The translations under genes and the position numbers were made by a program. This document shows, in pieces, positions 27,850-37,816 of a stretch of DNA of 64,000 nucleotides. The stretch is taken from assembly GCF_009711225.1 (NCBI RefSeq), contig NZ_WMIE01000002.1, positions 124,001-188,000 on the forward strand. Direction: 5' to 3'. The notes beneath the pieces were generated by a model. That model saw only the letters and a program-made list of their open reading frames with translations, had not been told where the DNA came from and ran no database searches. This DNA is from Paracoccus aestuariivivens. GTDB taxonomy: Bacteria; Pseudomonadota; Alphaproteobacteria; Rhodobacterales; Rhodobacteraceae. Every line of letters starts with the position of its first letter. Position 1 is the first letter of the stretch.

Positions 27850-28635
27850 ATGAGTGAGATATTGCAGAAACATCTGGGCTTCGCGCCATGGGTCGATCCG
27901 CGGACGCGGCGGCTGCCGGGGGTCATTCCGGTCGATGAAAATGACTGGTTGGTGAGGGACGACGCCTTTGCCAAGCAGATGGAATTGCGTGAAAAGCTGA
28001 TCACCGAGCGTACACAGGCCGTACACCGTCTGTACACCGGCTGTCGTCCGGCCGCGGACGAGTTGTACCGCTGGATCATGCGGCTGCTTCCCGCGCATGG
28101 CTACGAGATGGGCGAGATGATCCGCCGTCCCGATGGCGGCACAGTCCGCGCCGATCCGGAGCAACCCTTGCTGACTTTGGGTCGGCTGGTCGCCGAGGAT
28201 CTGTGCCTGATGGTTCCGGGCGAGGGCGACGAGCATATCCTTGGCGGGGCGATCCTGTGTTTTCCGGCGGGCTGGACGCTTGAGCAGAAATTCATGCGCC
28301 CGATGATGCGTATCCATAAGCCGGTCGAGAAATATACCGAGGATATCGGCAAGCGGGTGCAGCGCCTGCTGGACGGCATCCGGCCGGGGATCGGGATGAT
28401 GCGCGGGACGGCCCATCACTCGAACGCGCCCTTGCACAATCCCCGCACCGAGGAACAGGGTCGCGCACCCGAAGGCCCGCTGCCCTATATCCGCGTCGAG
28501 CGGCAATGCCTGTTCCGGTTGCCGGAAACGGGGGCGGTGGTGTTCTCGATCCATACATCTGTCATCCGCGAGGAGGATCTGAACCCCGAGCAAAAAGCGG
28601 CGCTACAGGAGTTCCCGATCAGGGAGGCCGCCTAG
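27850..28635 (+). CDS. DUF3445 / heme-dependent oxidative N-demethylase-like protein
   Basis: A 261-residue protein of the DUF3445 family. Recognisable stretches are the N-terminal KHLGFAPWVDPRTRRLPGV, the central QPLLTLGRLVAEDLCLM, GGAILCFPAGWTLEQKFMRP, and the C-terminal LPYIRVERQCLFRLP. Some members act as the heme-binding alpha subunit of dimethylamine oxidative demethylase; here no partner subunits lie nearby, so only the family assignment is firm. It is divergent from purB with 76 bases between. Confidence 0.8.
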   Translation: MSEILQKHLGFAPWVDPRTRRLPGVIPVDENDWLVRDDAFAKQMELREKLITERTQAVHRLYTGCRPAADELYRWIMRLLPAHGYEMGEMIRRPDGGTVRADPEQPLLTLGRLVAEDLCLMVPGEGDEHILGGAILCFPAGWTLEQKFMRPMMRIHKPVEKYTEDIGKRVQRLLDGIRPGIGMMRGTAHHSNAPLHNPRTEEQGRAPEGPLPYIRVERQCLFRLPETGAVVFSIHTSVIREEDLNPEQKAALQEFPIREAA

Positions 28636-28730
28636 TCGAAATATGAAGATGTGGACCCCTTGTGAGCGACGGTGATCGTTGAGGGCTTTGCAAGCATCCC
28701 AACGATCCCGTGCCCGTTAGCCGGAAGGCG

Positions 28731-29030
28731 TCAGTTCTTGCACAGGCGCAAGCTCACGGGGCCCGTTGCGACGATACAGTTATCGTCAACTGCGAACTCC
28801 AACTTGCCGCCACTGGTTGTGACAATCGCCCTACCATCCTTGTATTCGACGGTTCCGGTCGAGATCTGCCCCATTGCTTTCATGGTCACTTCGCTACCAT
28901 CAAAGGTGAGCGACTCGATTGCCCCGATGGTGGACGAAGTGTAAGTTCCGGAAAGAGAGCTTCCGCCAAAAATGCACGCGCCCAAGGTAAGCGGTAGCGC
29001 CGTGACAAAGAAAAATTTGCTGATTTTCAT
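28731..29030 (-). CDS. Small lipoprotein of unknown function
   Basis: A 99-residue protein with a lipoprotein signal (lysine-containing start, hydrophobic core, lipobox LTLGAC; Cys19). The mature part is a small beta-rich domain, GTYTSSTIGAIESLTFDGSEV, with two later cysteines that may pair. I do not recognise a family. The base composition is lower in GC than its neighbours and it stands alone, so it may be an acquired gene. Confidence 0.65.
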   Translation of the reverse strand: MKISKFFFVTALPLTLGACIFGGSSLSGTYTSSTIGAIESLTFDGSEVTMKAMGQISTGTVEYKDGRAIVTTSGGKLEFAVDDNCIVATGPVSLRLCKN

Positions 29031-29334
29031 AATATTCCTAAAGATATAACATTGGATTACGTCGATTTATCGCGCTCCAGTTGCGGCTGTATCGTGATTT
29101 TCCTGATGGAACAATGATGGATGGAACTGGTATTTTCAGGGCGCGTCCTTGCTGCTTCATAGACGTGTTTCGCGAACTATCCCGCCAAAGAGTCACGCTC
29201 GACGACTTCCAGAAAAGTGGAGGCGCTTGAGAGCCATGCATCTTGTGCGATGCCGCTTTGCGGCGCCTGTCATTGCGGCGTTGCGGCATCGTGCCCAATT
29301 CTAACCGACATGATTTGAACGAAAGGGCACACAG
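29031..29334. other. Intergenic region without a supported gene
   Basis: These 304 bases lie between a minus-strand lipoprotein and the plus-strand reductase and should contain both promoters. A plus frame of about 60 codons (29042-29230, internal pieces such as LRLYRDFPDGTMMDGTGIF and ELSRQRVTLDDFQKSGGA) has no good start and looks like a remnant of a lost gene; an 86-codon minus frame has no family resemblance. I call nothing here. Confidence 0.5.
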
Positions 29335-30396
29335 ATGCCGACGCTATTCGAACCTTTGAAGCTGGGCGCGTTGACGCTGAAGAACCGCATCGTGATGGCT
29401 CCGCTGACGCGCAGCCGCGCTATCGAGGACCGCGTCCCGAACGCCCTGATGGCCGAATATTACGGCCAGCGCGCCGAGGCGGGCCTGATCCTGTCGGAGG
29501 CGACCGCCGTGACGCCGATGGGCGTGGGTTATGCCAATACCCCCGGAATCTGGAGCGATGCGCAGGTCGAGGGCTGGAAGCAGGTCACCAAGGCCGTGCA
29601 TGACCGCGGCGGGCTGATCATGCTGCAACTTTGGCATGTCGGACGGATCTCGGACCCGATCTTCCTTGACGGGGCTGCGCCTGTCGCGCCAAGCGCGATC
29701 AAGCCTGCGGGCACGGTCAGCCTTGTCCGCCCGAAACGCGAATATGTGACGCCCCGCGCACTGGAAACCGATGAGATCGCGGGCGTGGTCGAGGCTTACC
29801 GCCAAGGCGCGGAAAACGCCAAGCGCGCCGGTTTCGACGGGGTCGAGGTACATTCCGCGAATGGCTATCTGCTGGACCAGTTCCTGCAAGACAAGACGAA
29901 CCAGCGTACGGATGCCTATGGTGGCTCGCTGGAGAACCGTACCCGCCTGCTGGAAGAAGTCACCGATGCCGTGATCGGCGTCTGGGGCGCGGACCGCGTC
30001 GGCGTCCACCTGTCGCCGCGCGGCGATCAGCATGACATGGGCGATAGCGATCCGCGCGCCTTGTTCGTCCGCGTGGCCGAGCAGATGCGCGCGCGCGGCG
30101 TGGCCTTCCTTGCCCTGCGCGAGCATCTGGCGGAAGACAGTGTGCTGGGCGACGTAAAGGCGGCTTTCGCCGGTCCGGTCATCGCCAACGAGCGCCTGTC
30201 ACGCGAGGCGGCGGCGGAACTGGTGGCCGAGGGTCGCGCCGATGCGGTGGCCTTTGGCGTCAACTTCATCGCCACGCCCGACCTGCCGCGCCGCTTGCGC
30301 GAGGGGCTGGAACTGAACCCGATCGATCCTGCGACCTTCTATACCAGCGGCGCCGAGGGTTACACCGACTACCCCTTTGCCGAAGAACTGGCTTGA
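29335..30396 (+). CDS. Alkene reductase, old yellow enzyme family
   Basis: FMN-dependent NAD(P)H oxidoreductase that reduces activated C=C bonds or nitro compounds (NemA/OYE branch). The TIM-barrel motifs are clear: FEPLKLGALTLKNRIVMAPL at the start, MLQLWHVGRI, GFDGVEVHSANGYLLDQFLQ (catalytic His/Asn region) and DAYGGSLENRTRLL. Length 353 residues is normal. It is a single-gene unit and no adjacent regulator (such as NemR) is seen. The physiological substrate is unknown. Confidence 0.92.
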   Translation: MPTLFEPLKLGALTLKNRIVMAPLTRSRAIEDRVPNALMAEYYGQRAEAGLILSEATAVTPMGVGYANTPGIWSDAQVEGWKQVTKAVHDRGGLIMLQLWHVGRISDPIFLDGAAPVAPSAIKPAGTVSLVRPKREYVTPRALETDEIAGVVEAYRQGAENAKRAGFDGVEVHSANGYLLDQFLQDKTNQRTDAYGGSLENRTRLLEEVTDAVIGVWGADRVGVHLSPRGDQHDMGDSDPRALFVRVAEQMRARGVAFLALREHLAEDSVLGDVKAAFAGPVIANERLSREAAAELVAEGRADAVAFGVNFIATPDLPRRLREGLELNPIDPATFYTSGAEGYTDYPFAEELA

Positions 30397-30455
30397 AAGA
30401 AAGGGAAAGGGCGTCAGTGGGCACTAACCGATGCCATGAATACTGATGAATGTAG

Positions 30456-30478
30456 TGAGCGCTATGACATGGCGCTCA
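30456..30478 (+). terminator. Possible terminator after the alkene reductase
   Basis: TGAGCGC (30456-30462) pairs with GCGCTCA (30472-30478) around a 9-base loop and is followed by TTCTTCACTCTGT, only moderately T-rich. Confidence 0.45.
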
Positions 30479-30584
30479 TTCTTCACTCTGTATCAATGCT
30501 TGGTGAATTTTAGCTCTAACACGCCCTTTCAACGAAACTTTCGAGACATGTTCTGACTATGCAGTGATGGTGCTTTCTTTCTAC

Positions 30585-30614
30585 GTAATGAAAAGAAACC
30601 GCCGAATTTTCGGC
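30585..30614 (-). terminator. Terminator after the secreted-protein gene
   Basis: On the minus strand GCCGAA-AA-TTCGGC (30614-30601) forms a 6-base stem followed by GGTTTCTTTTCATT, the layout of a rho-independent terminator, about 85 bases past the stop at 30700. Confidence 0.6.
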
Positions 30615-30699
30615 AGCTTCGGTTGATTTCAACATTTAAGACAGGGGCTATGCCAAATCTGGCGCTCGTTGCGTTCAACGGCAGCTGGATTTGTAAGAC

Positions 30700-31200
30700 T
30701 CAGTCGATTTTGCAGACCTTGGCCTTGGCCGAGCCATTCAGGGGGAAACTACCATAGGTGGTTATGCCGTCGCGACTGCGCAGCGATGCTTCACGGCCTG
30801 CGGCGAGGGCGTCGATCAGGTTGTTGATGCTGCGCTTGGCACTCTTCGTGTCCTCATAGGTCACGCGCGTGTGAAAATTGCTACTCTGCCCGTCTGGAGC
30901 TGCGTTCATGATGACCTCGCGGAACTCTTTGCCGTCGATGTAGAGGGAGGCGACGCCAGTGTGCTTCCCGGGCACAACGATATCGTACGAACTGGAGAAG
31001 TCCGTGCAGCCATAGGAGATTCTATTATCACTGGAGAGCTTGAGTCCGCCTTCATATTGGCTCATGGGGCCCGACCAGAAGGTCCAAGTTGGAGCGGCCG
31101 AGGCAGGCAGGGAATAAGCAGTCAGGAAGATGCTGGCGGCAAACAGAGTTTTTCTCAAAATAAGTCCATTCGTGGAAAATCTGTGAAGCATGTACGTCAC
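30700..31200 (-). CDS. Secreted protein of unknown function
   Basis: A protein of up to 166 residues with an export signal (TLFAASIFLTAYSLPASA-A). The mature part, about 130 residues, begins PTWTFWSGPMSQYEGGLKL and has a beta-sandwich-like composition; two cysteines (YGCTDF and KVCKID) could pair. The start is unclear: GTG 31200, ATG 31191 and a TTG closer to the signal peptide are all possible, and none has a strong ribosome site. I do not recognise a family. AT-rich surroundings suggest acquired DNA. Confidence 0.6.
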   Translation of the reverse strand: MTYMLHRFSTNGLILRKTLFAASIFLTAYSLPASAAPTWTFWSGPMSQYEGGLKLSSDNRISYGCTDFSSSYDIVVPGKHTGVASLYIDGKEFREVIMNAAPDGQSSNFHTRVTYEDTKSAKRSINNLIDALAAGREASLRSRDGITTYGSFPLNGSAKAKVCKID

Positions 31201-31439
31201 ATGGGTATCTTATTGTAATAAAAAGAAAAAACAAGGGTCTGATTGGGCAATTCGCGAGGGGACGAAGCTTCCTTTCCCCGGAGCGGGGGGAGGCCGTTTG
31301 AGCAAGCCGCGAGAGTGGCGGATGGTGCCACTGAAATTGAGTCCCTCAGTCGCTGGTCAAAGGCCAGTTTGCTCAGCTTATCCGATATTCCTGATTTGAG
31401 GTCGCGAGGTGCTTTTTGGTGCCATCCTATGACACCTTT

Positions 31440-32186
31440 TCACGACGGGAGACGCCCATTCCGCAATTGCTGGCGGTAGCGCATCTGGCTGTTTTTCAGA
31501 TGCGTCGCCATGGCCAGCCGTGCGCCTTCGGGATCCGAGTTCTGGATCGCCGCAAGGATTGCGCCGTGCTCTTGCTCGAGTACCTTCAGGTAGTCGGGCG
31601 GCGCGGGCAGATCCTTTTCGCGGCTTAGCGCGAGTCGCGGGATCATGGCGCTGCCGATCAGTTGCAGCACCTCGGCGAAGCGCGAATTGTTCGAGGCGCG
31701 GGCGATGGCCATGTGGAAAGCGAAATCGGCTTCGGCCGTGGGCCTGTGCTGGCGCGCCAACTCGGTCAGGCGCTGGAAGGCCTCGAGGATTTCTTCCTCT
31801 TGTGCGGGCGAGTGGCGGGTGGCGGCCAAAGCTGCGCCGTCGCATTCCAGAGCGGTGCGCAATTCGAGAATCTCGATGATCGAGGAAACGCGGTCGGGAT
31901 CGACATCGCGAAAGACCGGAGGGCCAGCCTCGGACGGGGGCAGGATGAAAACCCCTGCGCCCTGTTTGGATTCGACAATGCCATCGGCGCGCAGGGCCGC
32001 GATGGCCTCGCGCACGACGGTGCGGCTGACACCGAATTCCTGCGTCAGCCGCGATTCCGAGGGCAAACGGTCGCCCGGCTTGTAATCCCCGGCCAGAATC
32101 TGGCGCCGCAACTCATCCCGGACGGTCACGACAAGGGTCGCGCCGGGCGGGGCAAGGCTGTCATCCGCTTTCATCTTGGTTCTCAT
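31440..32186 (-). CDS. GntR-family (FCD) regulator of the galacturonate genes
   Basis: A 248-residue regulator with an N-terminal winged helix (LRRQILAGDYKPGDRLPSES through VVREAIAALRADGIVESKQG) and a C-terminal FCD ligand domain (EILELRTALECDGAALAATR; histidines at FHMAIARASNN and EQEHGAIL that may bind metal). The start is ATG 32186 or 32174; the frame to 32354 overlaps udh. It is closely similar to the second GntR at 53459, so the two are paralogues. Position next to udh suggests a repressor responding to a uronate or a pathway intermediate. Confidence 0.88.
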   Translation of the reverse strand: MRTKMKADDSLAPPGATLVVTVRDELRRQILAGDYKPGDRLPSESRLTQEFGVSRTVVREAIAALRADGIVESKQGAGVFILPPSEAGPPVFRDVDPDRVSSIIEILELRTALECDGAALAATRHSPAQEEEILEAFQRLTELARQHRPTAEADFAFHMAIARASNNSRFAEVLQLIGSAMIPRLALSREKDLPAPPDYLKVLEQEHGAILAAIQNSDPEGARLAMATHLKNSQMRYRQQLRNGRLPS

Positions 32187-32223
32187 ACCTTGGTTGCCAT
32201 ATGGCGGGCCGGGGTGGCGAACG

Positions 32224-33027
32224 TCATGCGTCGGTCTTCTGGTAGATCGGGTAGGTGGTGAAGATACCACCCTGATAGACGCGCGTGGCTTCGTCCGCAG
32301 CGGGCAGGGCGACGGTCGCTTCGATTTTGGCGCGGAACGTCTCGGCATTGTCACTGGCTTGCCACAGTCCGGCGATATGGCTGTTGTCCCACCAACCGGC
32401 GTCGTTGTCGGACACGCCCCAGATCACCGGACAACCCAGCGAGGGCGCCTCGAACACGGCGCGAATCAGCGACAGGAAGTCGTCATGCGAGAACCAGCTT
32501 CCCAAGGCGCGGTGGTTTTCCGGCGTCGGCGTGCAGGAACCGATGCGGACGCGGGCGGTTTCCTGTCCGAATTTCTCGAAGTAAAGCTGGGCCACGGCCT
32601 CGCCGAATATTTTCGAGACGCCATACAGGCTGTCGGGCTTGTAGGTGCAATCCGGACCAAGGCGCTCGGTCTGCTTGTAGAAGCCGATGGTGTGGTTCGA
32701 GCTGGCAAACAGGATGCGGGGCAGGCCATGGACGCGGGCAGCTTCGTACAGGTTGTAGACGCCGACGATGTTGCCTTGCAGGATCGGATCGAAGGGACGC
32801 TCGACCGAGATGCCGCCCAGATGCAGGATGCCGTCACAGCCCGCGACCATGGCATTGACCGCCGCCGCATCGGCCAGATCGCATTGCACGACCTCATCTT
32901 GGGGCAGGGCGTCCGGAACGGGAACGATGTCGGCCAGACGCAGGGTTTCAGCCATATCGCGCAGGCGTGGCGTCAGCGCACGGCCAAGCGCGCCCGCGGC
33001 ACCGGTGATCAACAGTCGCTTGAGCAT
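32224..33027 (-). CDS. udh: Uronate dehydrogenase
   Basis: NAD-dependent short-chain dehydrogenase oxidising D-galacturonate or D-glucuronate to the aldaric acid lactone, the first step of the oxidative uronate route. The 267-residue protein has the Rossmann motif LLITGAAGALGRALTPRLRD, the substrate-loop region ILHLGGISVERPFD, SSNHTIGFYK and the catalytic Tyr-Lys in SLYGVSKIFGEAVA. CGGGAGG precedes ATG 33027. Gene neighbours gli, gci and kdgD complete the pathway. It is divergent from kduI. Confidence 0.92.
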   Translation of the reverse strand: MLKRLLITGAAGALGRALTPRLRDMAETLRLADIVPVPDALPQDEVVQCDLADAAAVNAMVAGCDGILHLGGISVERPFDPILQGNIVGVYNLYEAARVHGLPRILFASSNHTIGFYKQTERLGPDCTYKPDSLYGVSKIFGEAVAQLYFEKFGQETARVRIGSCTPTPENHRALGSWFSHDDFLSLIRAVFEAPSLGCPVIWGVSDNDAGWWDNSHIAGLWQASDNAETFRAKIEATVALPAADEATRVYQGGIFTTYPIYQKTDA

Positions 33028-33139
33028 GAATTTCCTCCCGGATGAAAAGTCATCGCCACCAACTTGTGACGAGAGGCTGTCCGGGCCAGTCTGCCGTGAC
33101 GGCAACAGGCCCTGCCCTGTCTTTTCCGTCAGATGGTCC

Positions 33140-33184
33140 TTGACGTAGTCAACATATACTACAACAAGTGTCAACCTATATGAT
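33140..33184. promoter_or_regulatory. Divergent control region, udh/kduI
   Basis: The AT-rich core of the 179-base udh-kduI gap. It contains TTGACG (33140-33145) on the plus strand, TTGACA on the minus strand (33175-33170), and an imperfect inverted repeat GTAGT...ACTAC (33145-33149 and 33158-33162). The minus strand reads TTGTTGTAGTA across it, one base off the FadR-subfamily GntR consensus TNGTNNNACNA. Likely promoters and operator for both directions; exact elements uncertain. Confidence 0.45.
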
Positions 33185-33206
33185 TAATACCCTGTAGGAG
33201 GATTCC

Positions 33207-34031
33207 ATGCTGACCGTCGAGACACGTCAGGCCGTTCACCCGAGCCATGCCAAGACCATGGACACGGCTGCGCTGCGTCAGAACTTTCTGGCGTCGGACA
33301 TGTTCCGCGAGGGTGAGATCCGGTTGATCTACACCCATTATGACCGCTTCGTCATCGGCGCTGCCGTTCCTGCCGGTGGCAGCCTCGTGCTGGATCAGGT
33401 CGCCGAAACCAAGACCGCGACCTTCCTTGAGCGTCGCGAGATGGGCATCGTCAACGTCGGCGAGACCGGCACCGTTTCGGCGGGTGGCGAGACCTGGACG
33501 CTGGAGCGCGGCGACGTGCTGTATCTGGGCATGGGCGCTGGGGCCGTCACCTTCGCAGGGCAGGGACGTTTCTACATCACCTCCTGCCCCGCCCATCACA
33601 CCTATCCGAACAAGCTGATCACTCTCGGCGAAAGCAAAGAGATGAAAACCGGTTCGGTGGAGACGTCGAACAAGCGCAAGATCAACCAGTTCATCCACCC
33701 GCTGGTCATGCAAAGCTGCCAGCTGGTTCTGGGCTATACCCAGCTGGAAGACGGTTCGGTCTGGAACACCATTCCGAGCCACGTCCATGACCGGCGCATG
33801 GAAGCCTATCTGTATTTCGGCATGGACGAGAAATCCCGCGTCCTGCACCTGATGGGCGAGCCGCAGGAAACCCGCCACCTGTTCATCGGCAACGAAGAAG
33901 GCGCGATCTCGCCGCCTTGGTCGATCCACTCGGGCGCAGGTATCGGTTCCTACACGTTTATCTGGGCGATGGCCGGTGACAACGTCGATTACACCGATAT
34001 GGACTTCATCCAGCCGGAGGATCTGCGTTGA
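33207..34031 (+). CDS. kduI: 5-dehydro-4-deoxy-D-glucuronate isomerase
   Basis: Zinc cupin that isomerises 5-keto-4-deoxyuronate (from unsaturated uronates) to 2,5-diketo-3-deoxygluconate. The 274-residue protein contains NTIPSHVHDRRMEAYLYF with the metal histidines and glutamate, GEPQETRHLFIGNEEG, and the C-terminal SIHSGAGIGSYTFIWAMAGD, all characteristic. ATG 33207 follows TAGGAGG. The stop overlaps the kduD start as TTGA. It is the first gene of a plus-strand run kduI-kduD-kdgD-gci-gli. Confidence 0.97.
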   Translation: MLTVETRQAVHPSHAKTMDTAALRQNFLASDMFREGEIRLIYTHYDRFVIGAAVPAGGSLVLDQVAETKTATFLERREMGIVNVGETGTVSAGGETWTLERGDVLYLGMGAGAVTFAGQGRFYITSCPAHHTYPNKLITLGESKEMKTGSVETSNKRKINQFIHPLVMQSCQLVLGYTQLEDGSVWNTIPSHVHDRRMEAYLYFGMDEKSRVLHLMGEPQETRHLFIGNEEGAISPPWSIHSGAGIGSYTFIWAMAGDNVDYTDMDFIQPEDLR

Positions 34032-34768
34032 GCCCCTTTTCGCTGGAAGGCCGCAAGGCACTGGTGACTGGCGCCAATACGGGTCTTGGGCAGGCAATTG
34101 CCGTCGGTCTGGCACAAGCCGGAGCCGAGGTCGTCTGCGCCGCGCGTCGCAGCACCGAGGAAACCCTGTCGCAGATCGCTGCGGCGGGGGGCAAGGGCAG
34201 CGAATTGCTGATCGACTTTGCCGATCCCATGGCCGCGAAGGACGTTTTCGCGGGGCAGGGCTACGACATCCTGATCAACAATGCGGGTATCATCCGTCGC
34301 GCCGATGCTGTCGAATTCGGCGAGGCCGATTGGGATGACGTGATGGACGTCAACCTGAAGGCGGTGTTCTTCAACTGTCAGGCTTTCGCGAAAGAGCTGA
34401 TCGCGCTGGGCAAACCGGGAAGCATCGTCAACATCGCCTCTCTGCTGAGCTTCCAAGGTGGCATCCGCGTGCCGTCCTATACCGCCAGCAAACATGGCGT
34501 CGCAGGCCTGACCAAGCTGATGGCGAATGAATGGGCCGCCAAGGGCATCAACGTCAACGCCATCGCTCCGGGCTATATCGAGACGAACAACACCGAGGCC
34601 CTGCGCAACGATCCCGACCGCAGCCGCTCGATCCTCGAGCGCATTCCGGCGGGTCGCTGGGGCCGCTCCGAGGACATCGCGGGGACTGCGGTCTACCTGT
34701 GCTCGGCGGCTGCTTCCTATGTGCATGGCGCGGTGCTGAACGTGGATGGCGGCTGGCTCGCCCGCTAA
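34028..34768 (+). CDS. kduD: 2-dehydro-3-deoxy-D-gluconate 5-dehydrogenase
   Basis: Short-chain dehydrogenase reducing 2,5-diketo-3-deoxygluconate to 2-keto-3-deoxygluconate (KDG). The glycine motif is TGANTGLGQAI, with NNAG in ILINNAGIIRR, catalytic Ser in NIASLLSFQG and YxxxK in SYTASKHGV. Length 246 residues. The start is TTG at 34028, overlapping the kduI stop and preceded by GGAGGATC, so translational coupling is likely. Its stop codon lies inside an inverted repeat that probably controls kdgD. Confidence 0.93.
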   Translation: MSPFSLEGRKALVTGANTGLGQAIAVGLAQAGAEVVCAARRSTEETLSQIAAAGGKGSELLIDFADPMAAKDVFAGQGYDILINNAGIIRRADAVEFGEADWDDVMDVNLKAVFFNCQAFAKELIALGKPGSIVNIASLLSFQGGIRVPSYTASKHGVAGLTKLMANEWAAKGINVNAIAPGYIETNNTEALRNDPDRSRSILERIPAGRWGRSEDIAGTAVYLCSAAASYVHGAVLNVDGGWLAR

Positions 34769-34795
34769 CTTATCACACAACTCGTATGATAAGTT
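34767..34795. promoter_or_regulatory. Inverted repeat operator upstream of kdgD
   Basis: AACTTATC (34767-34774) and GATAAGTT (34788-34795) form a perfect 8-base inverted repeat around 13 bases, overlapping the kduD stop. Inside it TCGTATGATAA (34782-34792) matches the FadR-subfamily GntR consensus TNGTNNNACNA at all but one position. It lies directly before the -35 element, so repression by a GntR protein is plausible. As RNA it could also act as a weak terminator of the kduID message. Confidence 0.55.
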
Positions 34796-34796
34796 G

Positions 34797-34826
34797 TTGA
34801 CACCTGTCAGGGGCATCGCGTATGCC
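34797..34826 (+). promoter_or_regulatory. Promoter of the kdgD-gci-gli operon
   Basis: TTGACA (34797-34802), 18-base spacer, TATGCC (34821-34826), 31 bases before the kdgD start. The perfect -35 next to the inverted repeat supports a repressor-controlled promoter. Confidence 0.5.
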
Positions 34827-34841
34827 TCTGGCGAACCCTAA

Positions 34842-35773
<932 letters not shown>

Positions 35774-35774
<1 letters not shown>

Positions 35775-36910
35775 TGAAAATTGCCGCCATTCGCACGCAC
35801 CTTCTGGAACATCGTCTGGAAGTGCCCTTCGAGAGTGCTTCGATGCGGTTCGACCGCCGGGCGCATGTTCTGGTCGAGGTCGAGTGTGATGACGGCACGG
35901 TGGGCTGGGGCGAATGCCTTGGCCCGGCACGCCCCAATGCCGCGGTGGTCGCCTCCTACGCGGGCTGGCTGATTGGCCAAGACCCGCGGGCCACCGAACG
36001 GCATTGGGCGACGCTTTACAACGCGCTGCGCGATCAAGGGCAGCGCGGGCTGACCATCACGGCACTGTCGGGCATCGACATGGCGTTGTGGGACATCAAG
36101 GGCAAGGCGCTTGGTGTCTCGGTCTCGACCCTGCTGGGCGGGCGCTGGCGCGAATCCGTGCGCGCCTATGCCACTGGCAGCTTCAAGCGCGACGGCGTGG
36201 ACCGCGTCGAGGACAACGCGTCCGAAATGGCGCAGCGCCGCGCTGACGGCTTCCACGCCTGCAAGATCAAGATCGGTTTTGGCGTTACCGAGGATATGCG
36301 CGTCATCCGCGCCGTGCGCGAGGCCATCGGCCCCGACATGCGCCTGATGATCGACGCGAACCACGGCTATACGGTCGCCGAGGCGATCAAGGTCGGCCGC
36401 GCCGCCGCCGAATATGACATCGACTGGTTCGAAGAGCCTGTCGTCCCCGAACAGCTTTCGGCCTATGCCGAGGTGCGCGCGAACCAGCCGATCCCCGTCG
36501 CGGGCGGCGAGACGTGGCACACGCGCTGGGGCATGAACGCGGCCCTGCAAGCCCGCGCGGTCGATATTTTGCAGCCCGATATGGCCGGTTGTGGTGGTTT
36601 GTCCGAGGCGATGAAGATCGCGACGGTGGCCAGCCTTCACGGCGTGCGGATTGTGCCGCATGTCTGGGGCACGGGCGTCCATATCGCTGCTGCCCTGCAA
36701 TTCATGGCGGCGCAGACGCCGGACCCCGTCCGCGTCAATCCGGTCGAGCCGATCATGGAATTCGACCGCACCCATAACCCGTTCCGTCAGGCGGTGCTGA
36801 ACACCCCGATCGAGGCGGTGCATGGCACGGTCGCCATTCCAAACGGGCCAGGCCTGGGGATCGAGGTCAACCGCGATGCTTTGGCCGAATTCAGGATGAA
36901 AGACGCATGA
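35774..36910 (+). CDS. gci: D-galactarolactone cycloisomerase (enolase superfamily)
   Basis: Mandelate racemase-group enzyme that opens D-galactaro-1,4-lactone to 3-deoxy-2-keto-hexarate. The 378-residue sequence closely follows the Agrobacterium Gci type (for example ECDDGTVGWGECLGPARPNA and NPVEPIMEFDRTHNPFRQAV). Catalytic/metal residues are K164 and K166 (KIKIG), D194, E220, E246 and the His-Asp dyad H296/D269. It sits between kdgD and gli with overlaps on both sides, so the three are one translationally coupled unit. Confidence 0.93.
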
Positions 36911-37767
36911 TTGAGCGCAAGCTGACAGGGACGCCTCCGAGCGTCCCTTTTCCACGTGGTGCTGTCGACACGCAGATGCACATGTATCTGCCCGGATATC
37001 CCGCGCTGCCGGGAGGTCCGGCCTTGCCCGCCGACCCGTTGCCGGGCGCGGATGACTATCGGCAGTTGATGAAATGGATGGGGCTGGATCGCGTCATCAT
37101 CACGCAGGGCAATGCCCATCAGCGCGACAACTCGAACCTGCTGGCCAGCATCGCCGAAATGGGCGACTGCGCGCGCGGCGTCGGGATCATTGACGGCAAC
37201 ACCTCGGATGCCGAGATGGCCGATCTGTCGGACAAGGGCATTGTCGGCGCGCGGATCATGGATCTGCCCGGTGGCGCGCTCAACCTCGAGCATCTGGAGG
37301 CCGTCGATGCCCGCGCCCATGCAGCGGGCTGGATGGTGGCGGTGCAGTTCAACGGTTCGGATATCCTGACCCATCTGCCGCGCCTGTTGGCGATGAAATC
37401 GCGCTGGGTCTTCGATCACCACGGCAAGTTTTTCCGTGGCGCGGCGGCTGACAGCCCCGAGATCGACGCGGTGTTGCAGTTGATCGACAAGGGAAATTGC
37501 TGGTTCAAATTCGCCGGGGTCTACGAAAGCAGCCAGGAAAGCTGGCCCTACGAGGATATCGCCGGCCTGTCGCGCCGAATCGCTGCGCATGCGCCCGAGC
37601 GAATCGTATGGGGTACGAATTGGCCGCATAACGGCATTTCACGCACCGAGGATTATCCGGACGACGTGAAGCTTGCAGAATTGTCCTTGGGATGGCTGCC
37701 AGAGGGAACGCGTCGTGACGTTCTGGTGACCAATCCCGAAGAACTCTATGGATTGCCGCCAGTCTGA
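36907..37767 (+). CDS. gli: D-galactarolactone isomerase (amidohydrolase family)
   Basis: Amidohydrolase_2-type enzyme that interconverts galactaro-1,5- and 1,4-lactones so that the Udh product can enter Gci. The 286-residue protein has [20 protein letters not shown] (first metal motif), [40 protein letters not shown] and WGTNWPHNG. These match the Agrobacterium Gli type. The start overlaps gci as ATGA. A TRAP transporter follows 49 bases later. Confidence 0.9.
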   Translation: MIERKLTGTPPSVPFPRGAVDTQMHMYLPGYPALPGGPALPADPLPGADDYRQLMKWMGLDRVIITQGNAHQRDNSNLLASIAEMGDCARGVGIIDGNTSDAEMADLSDKGIVGARIMDLPGGALNLEHLEAVDARAHAAGWMVAVQFNGSDILTHLPRLLAMKSRWVFDHHGKFFRGAAADSPEIDAVLQLIDKGNCWFKFAGVYESSQESWPYEDIAGLSRRIAAHAPERIVWGTNWPHNGISRTEDYPDDVKLAELSLGWLPEGTRRDVLVTNPEELYGLPPV

Positions 37768-37816
37768 GGCGGTAAGGGAAGAAACCAAAAATACTCAGAC
37801 CTTGGGAGGGATGAAT

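Larger units (their letters stand above)
30397..30699. other. AT-rich intergenic region with two convergent terminator-like hairpins
   Basis: These 303 bases are AT-richer than most of the window and hold no supported ORF. They contain a hairpin near the reductase end (30456-30478) and another near the end of the minus-strand secreted-protein gene (30585-30614). Between them I see nothing recognisable. Confidence 0.55.

Noticed and set aside
29038..29298. 86-codon minus-strand frame and ~60-codon plus-strand frame in the 29 kb gap
   Set aside because: No start signal or family resemblance; kept only as a possible gene remnant in the intergenic note.
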